Positions 1 to 7,554 of a stretch of 13,062 nt of DNA are shown here, in pieces. The position numbers were made by a program, and so were the translations under genes. This DNA comes from an uncultured Bacteroides sp. (GTDB taxonomy: Bacteria; Bacteroidota; Bacteroidia; Bacteroidales; Bacteroidaceae). How positions within the stretch are numbered: the stretch's first letter is position 1; each line of letters starts with the position of its first letter. The stretch spans positions 1 to 13,062 of the forward strand of contig CAKUYM010000094.1 in the NCBI GenBank assembly GCA_934716785.1. The letters are read 5' to 3'. The notes below the pieces were generated by a model. That model made no database searches and was not told where the DNA came from. It was given only the letters and a program-made list of their open reading frames with translations.

Positions 1-22
1 ATTAATACCTGACAATGCTTTT

Positions 23-114
23 ACTACAACCATACATTTGCTATAACCATACTTCTATTAGCTATAATGATATCCGGATTAGCTATAATGATATTGTTTT
101 AGCTCAAGGGATAT
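23..114. repeat. Degenerate direct repeats with a 21-nt period
   Basis: Four related 13-nt cores begin at 40, 61, 82 and 102: gctataaccatac, gctataatgatat, gctataatgatat and gctcaagggatat. The two middle copies share a perfect 16-nt match (ttagctataatgatat at 58-73 and 79-94). A further weaker copy (actacaaccatac) lies at 23-35. Spacing of about 21 nt, two helical turns, would put the copies on the same face of the DNA. This is typical of repeated binding sites for one protein, but it could also be decayed tandem duplication. No protein partner can be named, and the gene they would serve may lie left of the window. Confidence 0.6.
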
Positions 115-126
115 TTTGAAAACCAA

Positions 127-226
127 GGTGAAAGCGAAAACAACGGGGTTCACCTTATTTCACCCCTCCCCTTCACCCGCTATTGCCTTATTCATCGGCA
201 TTTCGAGAGTAGGTGAAACCGGTGAA
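127..226. repeat. Cluster of six GGTGAA/TTCACC motifs
   Basis: GGTGAA occurs at 127-132, 212-217 and 221-226. Its reverse complement TTCACC occurs at 149-154, 159-164 and 172-177. That is six copies of a 6-mer within 100 nt, three in each orientation. The stretch CCCTTCACC at 169-177 can pair with GGTGAAGGG at 221-229, giving a 9-bp stem around a 43-nt loop. The cluster may be a dispersed palindromic element or a multi-site operator. It lies upstream of the promoter at 284-314. Confidence 0.5.
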
Positions 227-283
227 GGGCACAAAGTCATAGTATCTGTAATTTAAGGCATTTCCAACAAAATCTTCATTTTA

Positions 284-314
284 TTTGTTGAATAAAGAAT
301 AAAGTGTAAATTTG
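284..314 (+). promoter_or_regulatory. Bacteroidales-type promoter for the FemAB-like gene
   Basis: TTTG at 284-287 is followed by exactly 19 nt and then TAAATTTG at 307-314, a perfect fit to the Bacteroidales -33/-7 consensus (TTTG, 19-21 nt, TAnnTTTG). Transcription should begin a few bases after 314, next to the ATG at 322, so the message would have essentially no 5' untranslated region. Confidence 0.75.
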
Positions 315-321
315 TAGCAAG

Positions 322-1320
322 ATGCCAATTAAACTAACAACATATTATAAGGGAAAGGATATTCCCGATTTACCGGGGAAAAACACATTTCATTCCAAAG
401 AGTTGTTTCAGATTTATGAAGCGACTCCGGGATATACACCTTTATTAATAATAGCGACAGAGAATGGCAAACCGGTGGCACGTTTGCTCGCCGCCATCCG
501 CAAGGCAAAGAAATGGCTTCCTTCCTCCTTGGGTAAGCACTGCATGGTGTACAACGAAGGGGAAATTCTGGACGAAACGCTTTCTACCGACAAGGAAAAG
601 ACAGAAGAGATATTCGGAGAAATGCTTGAGCACCTCACCCAAGAAGCATCACGTACCTGTTTTCTTATTGAGTTCCGAAACCTGAACAATCCCATGTTCG
701 GCTATAAGTGCTTCCGGGACAATGATTATTTTCCGGTCAACTGGTTGCGGGTGCGCAACTCACTGCACAGCATAAAAAAAGCAGAAGACCGGTTCAGCCC
801 GTCACGCATCCGCCAGATAAAGAAAGGACTCAATAACGGAGCGGTAGTAGAAGAAGCGCATACCGCGGAAGAGATACATAATTTTTCACGGATGCTGCAC
901 AATATATATTCTTCCCGCATACGCAGATACTTCCCTGACAAAGATTTCTTCCGGCATATGAACAGTGTGCTGATTAAAGGGAAACAAGCCAAAATATTCA
1001 TCGTAAAGTATAAGGAAAAGATCATCGGCGGCTCTCTTTGCATCTATTCCGGCGACTGCGCTTATCTCTGGTTCTCCGGCGGGATGCGTAAGACCTATGC
1101 GATGCAGTATCCGGGAGTGCTCGCCGTATGGAAAGCGTTGGAAGACGCTCACGAGCGGGGATTCCAGCATCTGGAGTTTATGGACGTAGGACTCCCGTTC
1201 CGCAAGCACGGTTACCGTGATTTTGTACTTCGCTTTGGCGGCAAACAGAGTAGCACGCGCCGTTGGTTTCACGTCAGTTGGCCTTGGCTGAATAAACTTT
1301 TAGTTAAGTTTTATGTCTGA
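322..1320 (+). CDS. FemAB/GNAT-fold acyl- or aminoacyl-transferase-like protein
   Basis: A 332-residue soluble protein with no signal peptide or membrane segment. Its layout is that of the FemAB/GNAT superfamily: an N-terminal half with a core strand (PLLIIA, residues 40-45), a central basic helix motif (SRIRQIKKGLNNG, 161-173), and a C-terminal half with the usual hydrophobic strands and turns (IIGGSLCIY 234-242, YLWFSGG 248-254, FMDVGLPF 286-293, RFGGK 304-308). FemAB enzymes add amino acids from aminoacyl-tRNA to peptidoglycan precursors, and related proteins acylate other cell-envelope substrates. The actual substrate cannot be read from sequence. The ATG at 322 lies within about 8 nt of the promoter's -7 box, implying a leaderless transcript. 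The gene stands alone, 196 nt before the decarboxylase operon. Confidence 0.7.
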   Translation: MPIKLTTYYKGKDIPDLPGKNTFHSKELFQIYEATPGYTPLLIIATENGKPVARLLAAIRKAKKWLPSSLGKHCMVYNEGEILDETLSTDKEKTEEIFGEMLEHLTQEASRTCFLIEFRNLNNPMFGYKCFRDNDYFPVNWLRVRNSLHSIKKAEDRFSPSRIRQIKKGLNNGAVVEEAHTAEEIHNFSRMLHNIYSSRIRRYFPDKDFFRHMNSVLIKGKQAKIFIVKYKEKIIGGSLCIYSGDCAYLWFSGGMRKTYAMQYPGVLAVWKALEDAHERGFQHLEFMDVGLPFRKHGYRDFVLRFGGKQSSTRRWFHVSWPWLNKLLVKFYV

Positions 1321-1342
1321 ATATAATCTTTTCATGCCCAAA

Positions 1343-1360
1343 TGCAATCTCAAGATTGCA
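1343..1360. repeat. Perfect 8-bp inverted repeat
   Basis: TGCAATCT, CA, AGATTGCA: an 18-nt dyad starting 23 nt after the stop of the FemAB-like gene. It lacks a following T-run on the + strand, so it is a poor intrinsic terminator. It may be an operator dyad or a weak RNA 3'-end hairpin. The rest of the 1321-1516 spacer is AT-rich. I could not find a convincing consensus promoter for the downstream operon there. Confidence 0.35.
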
Positions 1361-1516
1361 AAACACCTTTCAGTATCCCTACTCCACCATTTATTATGTT
1401 TCATGCCCCAACAATTAAATGCAGAAATATTTCTTTATTAGGCAAGAAATGACTTTCTTTGTGCTGTTTTATATCATATAAGCATCGATTTAAAACTTAA
1501 TAAAAAAAGTATAGTT

Positions 1517-1921
1517 ATGAAGATTTCACACATTGAGCATCTGGGCATTGCTGTAAAAAGCATTGAAGAGGCCCTTCCTTACTACGAAAATGTATTAGGT
1601 CTGAAGTGTTACAACATTGAAACAGTAGAAGATCAGAAAGTAAGAACCGCTTTCTTGAAAGTGGGAGAAACAAAGATCGAGCTGCTGGAACCTACTTGCC
1701 CGGAAAGCACCATTGCGAAATTCATTGAAAATAAAGGCGCAGGTGTTCACCACGTTGCATTCGCCATAGAAGATGGCGTAGCCAATGCTCTGGCTGAAGC
1801 AGAAAGCAAAGAAATCCGCCTCATCGACAAAGCTCCGCGTAAAGGTGCAGAGGGTCTGAATATCGCTTTCCTTCACCCGAAGTCAACTTTAGGTGTGTTG
1901 ACTGAACTCTGCGAACATTAA
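1517..1921 (+). CDS. mce: Methylmalonyl-CoA epimerase
   Basis: A 134-residue protein of the vicinal oxygen chelate/glyoxalase fold, the normal length for methylmalonyl-CoA epimerase. It interconverts the (R) and (S) forms of methylmalonyl-CoA, linking the B12-dependent mutase (not in this window) to the decarboxylase encoded just downstream. Visible family motifs are HIEHLGIAV at 5-13 (His8 a likely metal ligand), KIELLEP at 53-59, GVHHVAF at 76-82 (His79 a likely ligand) and the C-terminal LTEL (Glu130 a likely ligand and catalytic residue). It is the first gene of the operon, with 28 nt before mmdA. No Shine-Dalgarno is present; the start is preceded by an A-rich tract. Other glyoxalase-fold functions are unlikely given the neighbours. 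Confidence 0.93.
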   Translation: MKISHIEHLGIAVKSIEEALPYYENVLGLKCYNIETVEDQKVRTAFLKVGETKIELLEPTCPESTIAKFIENKGAGVHHVAFAIEDGVANALAEAESKEIRLIDKAPRKGAEGLNIAFLHPKSTLGVLTELCEH

Positions 1922-1949
1922 TCATAAACTCTAAAACCAACAAGAACTC

Positions 1950-3503
1950 ATGAGTAACCAACTTGAAAAAATTAAAGAGCTTATCGAACGTCGTTCCGCA
2001 GCACGTCTCGGAGGCGGTGAGAAAGCAATCGCGAAACAGCATGAAAAAGGGAAATATACAGCCCGTGAACGCTTGGCTATGCTGCTGGACGAAGGAAGTT
2101 TCGAAGAAATGGACATGTTCGTCGAGCACAGATGTACCAACTTCGGCATGGAGAAAAAACACTATCCGGGGGATGGCGTAGTGACCGGTTGCGGTACTAT
2201 CGAAGGGCGTCTGGTATATGTCTTCGCACAGGATTTTACAGTTTCTGCCGGTTCATTGTCGGAAACGATGTCACTGAAGATTTGCAAAATCATGGATCAG
2301 GCCATGAAGATGGGTGCTCCCTGCATCGGCCTCAACGATTCGGGTGGCGCACGTATCCAGGAAGGTATCAACTCACTGGCCGGTTTCGCCGAAATCTTCC
2401 AACGCAACATCCTTGCTTCCGGTGTTATTCCGCAGATTTCAGGAATTTTCGGCCCTTGTGCCGGTGGTGCCGTTTACTCTCCCGCCCTGACAGACTTCAC
2501 GCTGATGATGGAAGGCACTTCTTACATGTTCCTCACCGGACCGAAAGTGGTGAAGACAGTAACGGGTGAGGATGTGAGCCAGGAGAATCTCGGTGGCGCA
2601 AGTGTGCACTCCACCAAATCAGGTGTCACTCATTTCACCGCTCAAACAGAAGAAGAGGGACTGGCGCTTATCCGCAGACTGTTGAGTTATATTCCTCAAA
2701 ACAACCTTGAAGAGGCTCCATACGTAGATTGCACAGACCCGATCGACCGCTTGGAAGATTCTCTGAATGATATCATCCCCGACAGCCCAACTAAGCCGTA
2801 CGATATGTACGAAGTGATCGGTGCTATCGTAGACAACGGTGAATTCCTGGAAGTCCAGAAAGACTATGCCAAGAATATCATCATCGGTTTCGCACGCTTC
2901 AACGGACAATCCGTAGGTATCGTTGCCAACCAACCGAAATATCTGGCAGGTGTGCTCGACAGCAACGCATCCCGCAAGGGCGCACGCTTCGTCCGTTTCT
3001 GCGATGCATTCAATATTCCTATCGTATCGTTGGTAGATGTGCCGGGATTCCTTCCGGGAACAGGTCAGGAATACAATGGCGTTATCCTGCACGGAGCCAA
3101 ACTGTTGTATGCCTACGGTGAGGCTACCGTACCTAAAGTGACTATCACATTGCGTAAGTCTTACGGCGGTTCGCACATCGTGATGAGTTGTAAGCAGCTC
3201 CGCGGTGACATGAACTATGCATGGCCTACTGCCGAAATCGCTGTGATGGGTGGTGCAGGAGCAGTAGAGGTGTTATATGCACGCGAAGCCAAGGAGCACG
3301 AAAATCCGGCTCAGTTCCTTGCCGAGAAAGAAGCGGAATACACGAGATTGTTCGCCAACCCTTACAATGCAGCCAAATACGGTTATATTGACGACGTGAT
3401 CGAACCTCGCAACACACGTTTCCGCGTTATCCGCGCTTTGCAGCAATTGCAGACCAAGAAGCTGACCAACCCTGCCAAGAAGCATGGAAATATTCCGTTG
3501 TAA
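1950..3503 (+). CDS. mmdA: Methylmalonyl-CoA decarboxylase alpha subunit (carboxyltransferase)
   Basis: A 517-residue acyl-CoA carboxyltransferase of the crotonase-like, two-domain type shared by MmdA and propionyl-CoA carboxylase beta chains, at the usual length. It transfers CO2 from methylmalonyl-CoA to biotin on the carrier protein, releasing propionyl-CoA. N-terminal domain motifs: [11 protein letters not shown] (129-139) and the oxyanion-hole stretch [17 protein letters not shown] (167-183). C-terminal domain motifs: [16 protein letters not shown] (362-377), [11 protein letters not shown] (402-412), and [12 protein letters not shown] (424-435). Where propionyl-CoA carboxylases usually have Asp (GGAYDVM), this protein has Ile410. 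Sequence alone does not exclude a carboxylase subunit. The membrane beta subunit, OadG-like subunit and carrier in the same operon, and the absence of a biotin carboxylase gene, favour the decarboxylase. Confidence 0.92.
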   Translation: MSNQLEKIKELIERRSAARLGGGEKAIAKQHEKGKYTARERLAMLLDEGSFEEMDMFVEHRCTNFGMEKKHYPGDGVVTGCGTIEGRLVYVFAQDFTVSAGSLSETMSLKICKIMDQAMKMGAPCIGLNDSGGARIQEGINSLAGFAEIFQRNILASGVIPQISGIFGPCAGGAVYSPALTDFTLMMEGTSYMFLTGPKVVKTVTGEDVSQENLGGASVHSTKSGVTHFTAQTEEEGLALIRRLLSYIPQNNLEEAPYVDCTDPIDRLEDSLNDIIPDSPTKPYDMYEVIGAIVDNGEFLEVQKDYAKNIIIGFARFNGQSVGIVANQPKYLAGVLDSNASRKGARFVRFCDAFNIPIVSLVDVPGFLPGTGQEYNGVILHGAKLLYAYGEATVPKVTITLRKSYGGSHIVMSCKQLRGDMNYAWPTAEIAVMGGAGAVEVLYAREAKEHENPAQFLAEKEAEYTRLFANPYNAAKYGYIDDVIEPRNTRFRVIRALQQLQTKKLTNPAKKHGNIPL

Positions 3504-3534
3504 TCCAAGTTTTCACATTAAAACAAGAACGATT

Positions 3535-4455
3535 ATGAATAAAACCCAAATCGGAATATTTCTTTCTTTGCTGATGCTGATCGGACTGACTTCGTGTGGA
3601 GAACAAAAGTCGAACAGCAAGCTGGTGCTGAATGAAATCCTGATAGATAACCAAACTAATTTTCAGGATGATTACGGATTGCAAAGCGCATGGATTGAAA
3701 TATTCAATAAATCATACGGTAGCGCCGATTTGGCAGCCTGCCTGCTGAAGGTAAGCAGCCAGCCGGGCGATACAGTGACTTACTTTATCCCGAAAGGTGA
3801 TATACTCACGGTAGTTAAACCACGCCAACATGCCTTATTCTGGGCAGACGGACAACCGAACCGTGGTACTTTCCATACCAATTTCAAACTGAATCCCGCG
3901 ACATCCAACTGGATAGGATTGTTTGACTCAGGCAAGAACCTGATGGATCAGATTGTAGTGCCGGCAGGTGTCTTGGGAACCGACCAATCTTACGCCCGCA
4001 TAAGTGACGGCTCGGCAGAGTGGGAAGTAAAAGGCGGGAGCACTGACAAATACGTAACTCCAAGCACCAATAACCTTACTCTTGACAGCAATGCCAAGAT
4101 GGAAAAGTTTGAGGAGCACGACCCGGTAGGAATCGGTATGGCTATTTCCGCCATGAGTGTAGTGTTCTGCGGATTGATTCTGTTATTCATCGCTTTCAAG
4201 GTTGTAGGCAAAACTGCCGTAAACCTGAGCAAGCGTAATACGATGAAGTCTAAAGGCATCGACAAGCACGAGGCAAAAGAATTGACCCAAGCTCCGGGAG
4301 AAATCTACGCCGCCATTTCCATGGCATTGCACGAAATGCAGGACGAGGTACATGACGTAGAAGAGACTGTACTGACTATCACCCCCGTGAAACGCAGCTA
4401 CTCACCATGGAGTTCGAAAATTTATACTTTACGTGAAACTCCTCCCAAAAAGTAA
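3535..4455 (+). CDS. Lipoprotein with lamin-tail-like domain fused to an OadG/MmdD-type subunit
   Basis: A 306-residue protein in the position of the small membrane subunit (MmdD/OadG) that assembles the decarboxylase. The start at 3535 is chosen because it places a signal peptide at the N terminus, with a lipobox LTSC ending at Cys21. An in-frame ATG at 3484 would add 17 residues inside mmdA. Residues about 30-175 resemble a lamin-tail/LTD beta-sandwich (VLNEILIDN 31-39, WIEIFNKS 53-60, FKLNPATSNWIGLFDSG 117-133, QSYARISDGSAEW 151-163). One transmembrane helix spans about 198-224, followed by a basic stretch and an OadG-like tail (APGEIYAAISMAL 253-265; PWSSKI 291-296). Predicted topology: lipidated LTD domain outside, helix, cytoplasmic tail. 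Classical MmdD/OadG proteins are only about 80-120 residues, so this is roughly threefold enlarged. The LTD call rests on pattern recognition. Confidence 0.8.
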   Translation: MNKTQIGIFLSLLMLIGLTSCGEQKSNSKLVLNEILIDNQTNFQDDYGLQSAWIEIFNKSYGSADLAACLLKVSSQPGDTVTYFIPKGDILTVVKPRQHALFWADGQPNRGTFHTNFKLNPATSNWIGLFDSGKNLMDQIVVPAGVLGTDQSYARISDGSAEWEVKGGSTDKYVTPSTNNLTLDSNAKMEKFEEHDPVGIGMAISAMSVVFCGLILLFIAFKVVGKTAVNLSKRNTMKSKGIDKHEAKELTQAPGEIYAAISMALHEMQDEVHDVEETVLTITPVKRSYSPWSSKIYTLRETPPKK

Positions 4456-4479
4456 GTCACCCTATAAAAAGTAAAAACG

Positions 4480-4914
4480 ATGAAAGAATATAAATATAAA
4501 ATCAACGGTAACTTATATAAAGTAACCATCGGAGATATTGAAGACAATATCGCTCATGTAGAAGTGAACGGCACACATTATAAAGTGGAAATGGAGAAAA
4601 AGCCCAAAGCGACAGCTCCCAAACCGGTAGTAGTACGCCCTATGCCTAACTCGCCTGCCGCTCCTACCCAAGTTATAAAACCCGCTGCGGCATCCGGCGG
4701 CAAGTCCGGAGTAAAATCTCCACTGCCGGGCGTTATCCTCGACATCAAAGTGAACGTAGGTGATACTGTAAAGAAAGGACAGACCATCATTATATTGGAA
4801 GCCATGAAGATGGAAAACAACATCAATGCGGACAAAGACGGCAAAGTTACTGCCATCAATGTCAATAAGGGGGATTCTGTTCTGGAAGGTAATGACCTTG
4901 TAATTATTGAATAA
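4480..4914 (+). CDS. mmdC: Biotin carboxyl carrier protein of methylmalonyl-CoA decarboxylase
   Basis: A 144-residue biotin carrier that shuttles the carboxyl group from MmdA to the membrane subunit MmdB. It has a short N-terminal beta region (1-40), a flexible Lys/Pro/Ala-rich linker (about 41-78) and a C-terminal biotinyl domain starting at KSPLPGVI (79-86). The biotin attachment motif is EAMKMEN (107-113), with Lys110 as the modified residue, 34 residues from the C terminus as is standard. It lies 24 nt after the OadG-like gene and 1 nt before the mmdB start, so the last two genes are probably translationally coupled. Confidence 0.93.
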   Translation: MKEYKYKINGNLYKVTIGDIEDNIAHVEVNGTHYKVEMEKKPKATAPKPVVVRPMPNSPAAPTQVIKPAAASGGKSGVKSPLPGVILDIKVNVGDTVKKGQTIIILEAMKMENNINADKDGKVTAINVNKGDSVLEGNDLVIIE

Positions 4915-4915
4915 T

Positions 4916-6076
4916 ATGGGAGATTTTATAAACTTTTTAGGAAACAACCTTGCCGACTTCTGGACCTACACAGGTTTCGCGAATGCTACTACGGGACATG
5001 TGATTATGATTCTCGTAGGCTTGGCATTCATCTATCTGGCTATAGCCAAGGAATTCGAACCGATGTTGCTAATCCCCATCGGATTCGGTATATTGGTCGG
5101 TAACATACCTTTCAACATGGATGCCGGACTGAAAGTCGGCATTTATGAAGAAGGCTCTGTATTGAATATTTTGTATCAGGGAGTAACTTCCGGATGGTAT
5201 CCGCCGCTCATCTTCTTGGGTATCGGTGCCATGACGGACTTCTCGGCACTTATCTCCAACCCGAAGTTGATGCTGATCGGTGCGGCTGCACAGTTTGGTA
5301 TCTTCGGTGCATACATGATCGCATTGGAGATAGGCTTCGACCCCATGCAAGCCGGTGCAATCGGTATTATCGGTGGTGCAGACGGCCCGACGGCCATCTT
5401 CCTTTCCTCCAAGTTAGCACCCAACCTGATGGGAGCCATCGCGGTGTCCGCCTATTCCTACATGGCACTGGTTCCGGTGATACAGCCGCCCATCATGCGT
5501 CTGCTCACCACGAAACACGAACGTGTCATCCGCATGAAACCGCCGCGTGCCGTTTCTCATACGGAAAAGGTAATTTTCCCGATTATCGGTCTGTTGCTGA
5601 CTTGCTTCTTGGTTCCTTCCGGTCTGCCATTGCTTGGTATGTTGTTCTTTGGAAACTTACTGAAAGAAAGTGGCGTTACCCGTCGTCTCGCCAATACGGC
5701 AAGCGGTCCGTTGATTGACACGATTACTATCCTGTTGGGGTTGACAGTAGGTGCTTCTACTCAAGCATCCGAATTTCTGACTTTCGATTCAGTCAAGATT
5801 TTTGCCCTCGGTGCGTTGTCGTTCATTATTGCAACGGCATCCGGTGTGCTCTTCGTGAAGATATTCAACCTCTTCCTGAAGAAAGGCAATAAGATCAATC
5901 CATTGATCGGTAATGCAGGTGTATCCGCCGTTCCCGACTCGGCACGTATCTCACAAGTCATCGGTTTGGAATACGACCCGACCAACTATCTGTTGATGCA
6001 TGCCATGGGTCCGAACGTTGCAGGTGTAATCGGTTCGGCTGTCGCTGCCGGTATCCTGTTGGGATTCTTGATGTAA
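4916..6076 (+). CDS. mmdB: Methylmalonyl-CoA decarboxylase beta subunit, Na+ pump
   Basis: A 386-residue polytopic inner-membrane protein of the OadB/MmdB/GcdB family. It decarboxylates carboxybiotin and couples this to Na+ export. Family signatures are present: GGADGPTAIF (153-162), with Asp156 matching the essential Na+-binding aspartate; YSYMALVPVIQPPIM (180-194); and near the C terminus NAGVSAVPDSARISQ followed by GPNVAGVIGSAVAAG. The ATG at 4916 is chosen over an in-frame TTG at 4907, which would overlap mmdC and adds only MNN. It is the last gene of the operon and is followed by a strong terminator. It is a paralog of the protein at 9405-10640. Confidence 0.94.
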   Translation: MGDFINFLGNNLADFWTYTGFANATTGHVIMILVGLAFIYLAIAKEFEPMLLIPIGFGILVGNIPFNMDAGLKVGIYEEGSVLNILYQGVTSGWYPPLIFLGIGAMTDFSALISNPKLMLIGAAAQFGIFGAYMIALEIGFDPMQAGAIGIIGGADGPTAIFLSSKLAPNLMGAIAVSAYSYMALVPVIQPPIMRLLTTKHERVIRMKPPRAVSHTEKVIFPIIGLLLTCFLVPSGLPLLGMLFFGNLLKESGVTRRLANTASGPLIDTITILLGLTVGASTQASEFLTFDSVKIFALGALSFIIATASGVLFVKIFNLFLKKGNKINPLIGNAGVSAVPDSARISQVIGLEYDPTNYLLMHAMGPNVAGVIGSAVAAGILLGFLM

Positions 6077-6098
6077 AAACAACTTTACTTTATAAAAG

Positions 6099-6131
6099 AA
6101 CGCTTCTTTCTTTTCGAAAGGAGCGTTTTTT
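6099..6131 (+). terminator. Intrinsic terminator after mmdB
   Basis: AACGCTTCTTTC (6099-6110) pairs with GAAAGGAGCGTT (6116-6127) over 12 bp with one G-U pair and a 5-nt loop, running into a T-tract at 6126-6131. It closes the methylmalonyl-CoA decarboxylase operon. The next start codon is only 12 nt beyond the T-tract, and I see no promoter between the two. The TPR gene may therefore depend on readthrough or on a promoter upstream of the hairpin. Confidence 0.85.
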
Positions 6132-6143
6132 AAAACAATACTT

Positions 6144-7358
6144 ATGAAACGAACAATTTTACTGCTCTTACTCTGCTCTACAACTCTGTTGATGGCACAA
6201 GACCACATCCAAGAAGCAATGGCAAACTATGATTACGAGACAGCACTCTCTCTTATCGCGGCAAAGAAACCGACCGCTCCCCTACTCCTGCAAAAAGGAA
6301 AAACCTTGCGAGGACTGGGGCTCAACTCAGAAGCACTCTCCACCTATCAGGAGATCATCGCCACTGACAGCACAAACAGTCGCGCATTTATTGAAGCTGC
6401 CGAATGTTGCCGCATGCTTGCCAAAAGCAATCAGGCATTGAAGTATTATGAACGGGCACTCGACCTCACCCCTGAAAACAAATATGTACGCCTCCAGTAT
6501 ATCAACCTGCTCTTATCCCTTCAAAAGTTCAGGGAAGCATTAGGCGAAAGCAGTCTGATGACAGAGAAAGACAGTTCCGCTATTGCCCTGCATTTGCAGG
6601 CACAAAGTTTTGAGGGGATGGGCGAATTGCTTCCCGCAGCCGGATGCTATTACAACATTCAAGAGAAATACCCCGCTGACTATCTTGCCGCAGCTAAATT
6701 AGGCGCCATAAATATAGCGGGCTCCTACTTCGACGAAGCCATCGAAGCCACAGAAAAATACAGGCAGACAGATACCACCAATATTGCGGTCAACCGCCAA
6801 AACGCATTAGCCTATTGTCTGAAACAAGACTACCCGACCGCCATCCGCCGATACGAATATCTGGTGAATCAAGGAGACAGTTCTTTTCATACCTGCTATT
6901 ACTTAGGAATCAGTTACTATGCAGCGGAAAAATACTATGAAGCCCATGACTTCTTGGAAGTTGCCCGAAAATATGATGCAGAGAATGTAAACCTCCTCTA
7001 TTACCTCGGCCGCGCCTGCGCCAAAACCTCATGGAAGAAACAAGGCGTTGAATATCTCGAAAAAGCCATCGACCTCTCCATACCCAAGGACAGCAACATG
7101 ACACGACTCTACATCGGCATGACTGATTGCTACAAGATGGCACAGATGTATAAAGAACAACTGGTATCAATGAAAGAACGTTATCAGAAATACGACAGGC
7201 AGAATCACAAAATCCTATACGACATGGCACACCTGTGCTTTTCTGCCCTGAAAGACAAGAAAAGCACAGAACGCTATCTGGAAGCATTCTTGAAGACACG
7301 TCCTAAAGAGGATAAGACCGAACAGGCTAAACTAAATGAAAAAGGCGAGCTCCAATAG
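6144..7358 (+). CDS. Secreted TPR-repeat protein, apparently cut short by an amber codon
   Basis: 404 residues as read. A Sec signal peptide (MKRTILLLLLCSTTLLMA) with likely cleavage after Ala18 sends it to the periplasm. The rest is helical with tetratricopeptide-like repeats from about residue 24 to 390. Recognisable units include LLLQKGKTLRGLGLNSEAL, AFIEAAECCRMLAKSNQAL and CYYLGISYYAAEKYYEA. TPR arrays are protein-interaction scaffolds; no enzyme motif is visible and the partner is unknown. The TAG at 7356-7358 is followed in the same frame by 37 plausible codons (7359-7472), suggesting an ancestral length of 442 residues. The gene lies after the operon terminator, convergent with the aldolase gene. 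Confidence 0.85.
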   Translation: MKRTILLLLLCSTTLLMAQDHIQEAMANYDYETALSLIAAKKPTAPLLLQKGKTLRGLGLNSEALSTYQEIIATDSTNSRAFIEAAECCRMLAKSNQALKYYERALDLTPENKYVRLQYINLLLSLQKFREALGESSLMTEKDSSAIALHLQAQSFEGMGELLPAAGCYYNIQEKYPADYLAAAKLGAINIAGSYFDEAIEATEKYRQTDTTNIAVNRQNALAYCLKQDYPTAIRRYEYLVNQGDSSFHTCYYLGISYYAAEKYYEAHDFLEVARKYDAENVNLLYYLGRACAKTSWKKQGVEYLEKAIDLSIPKDSNMTRLYIGMTDCYKMAQMYKEQLVSMKERYQKYDRQNHKILYDMAHLCFSALKDKKSTERYLEAFLKTRPKEDKTEQAKLNEKGELQ

Positions 7359-7472
7359 GGAATAGCCCAATATTATAACGCTGCCGCCAACTGGCTGAAA
7401 GATTTGAAAAGCAAACAGAAGATCGAAGATTTCTTTCAGAATGGAAAAGCCGAAACCATAAAGAAAGAATAA
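7359..7472 (+). pseudogene. In-frame coding remnant beyond the TAG of the TPR gene
   Basis: Reading on in the same frame after the TAG gives 37 codons starting GIAQYYNAAANWL, then a Lys-rich amphipathic stretch (LKDLKSKQKIEDFF), ending IKKE and TAA at 7470-7472. Composition, the amphipathic pattern and codon choice match the upstream gene, and the bidirectional terminator begins about 20 nt after the TAA, not after the TAG. The simplest reading is a recent nonsense change such as GAG or CAG to TAG. Sequencing error and programmed readthrough are alternatives. Confidence 0.7.
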
Positions 7473-7490
7473 GCCCTGCAAAGCAAAGCA

Positions 7491-7537
7491 TAAAAAAGGC
7501 TGCTTTCCGTCAACCGGAAACAGCCTTTCTTTTATTT
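7491..7537. terminator. Bidirectional terminator between the TPR gene and fba
   Basis: AAAGGCTGCTTTCCG (7495-7509) pairs with CGGAAACAGCCTTT (7515-7528) with one bulged C and a 5-nt loop. T-rich sequence follows on the + strand (7526-7537), and the A-run at 7492-7497 gives a T-run on the minus strand. It can therefore serve both convergent genes. Confidence 0.85.
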
Positions 7538-7554
7538 ATGGGATAATCTAAAGA

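Noticed and set aside
1..321. CRISPR array suspected from the short repeats at the left edge
   Set aside because: Units are 21 nt apart with 13-16 nt cores and no unique spacers, which does not fit CRISPR repeat-spacer structure, and no cas genes are present.
1462..1500. Possible promoter for mce after TTTG at 1458-1461
   Set aside because: At 19-21 nt downstream there is no TAnnTTTG-like box, only AT-rich sequence, so it is not supported.
1950..3503. Reading mmdA as a propionyl-CoA carboxylase beta chain
   Set aside because: The families are close, but the operon supplies a Na+-pump beta subunit and no biotin carboxylase. The Asp often found in the GGAYDVM motif is Ile here.
3484..3534. 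Upstream ATG extending the OadG-like protein by 17 residues
   Set aside because: It lies inside the end of mmdA and would bury the signal peptide. The ATG at 3535 puts the lipobox at a normal distance.
4907..4915. TTG start extending MmdB by three residues
   Set aside because: It overlaps the last codons of mmdC, and an ATG follows directly at 4916 in the usual coupled position.
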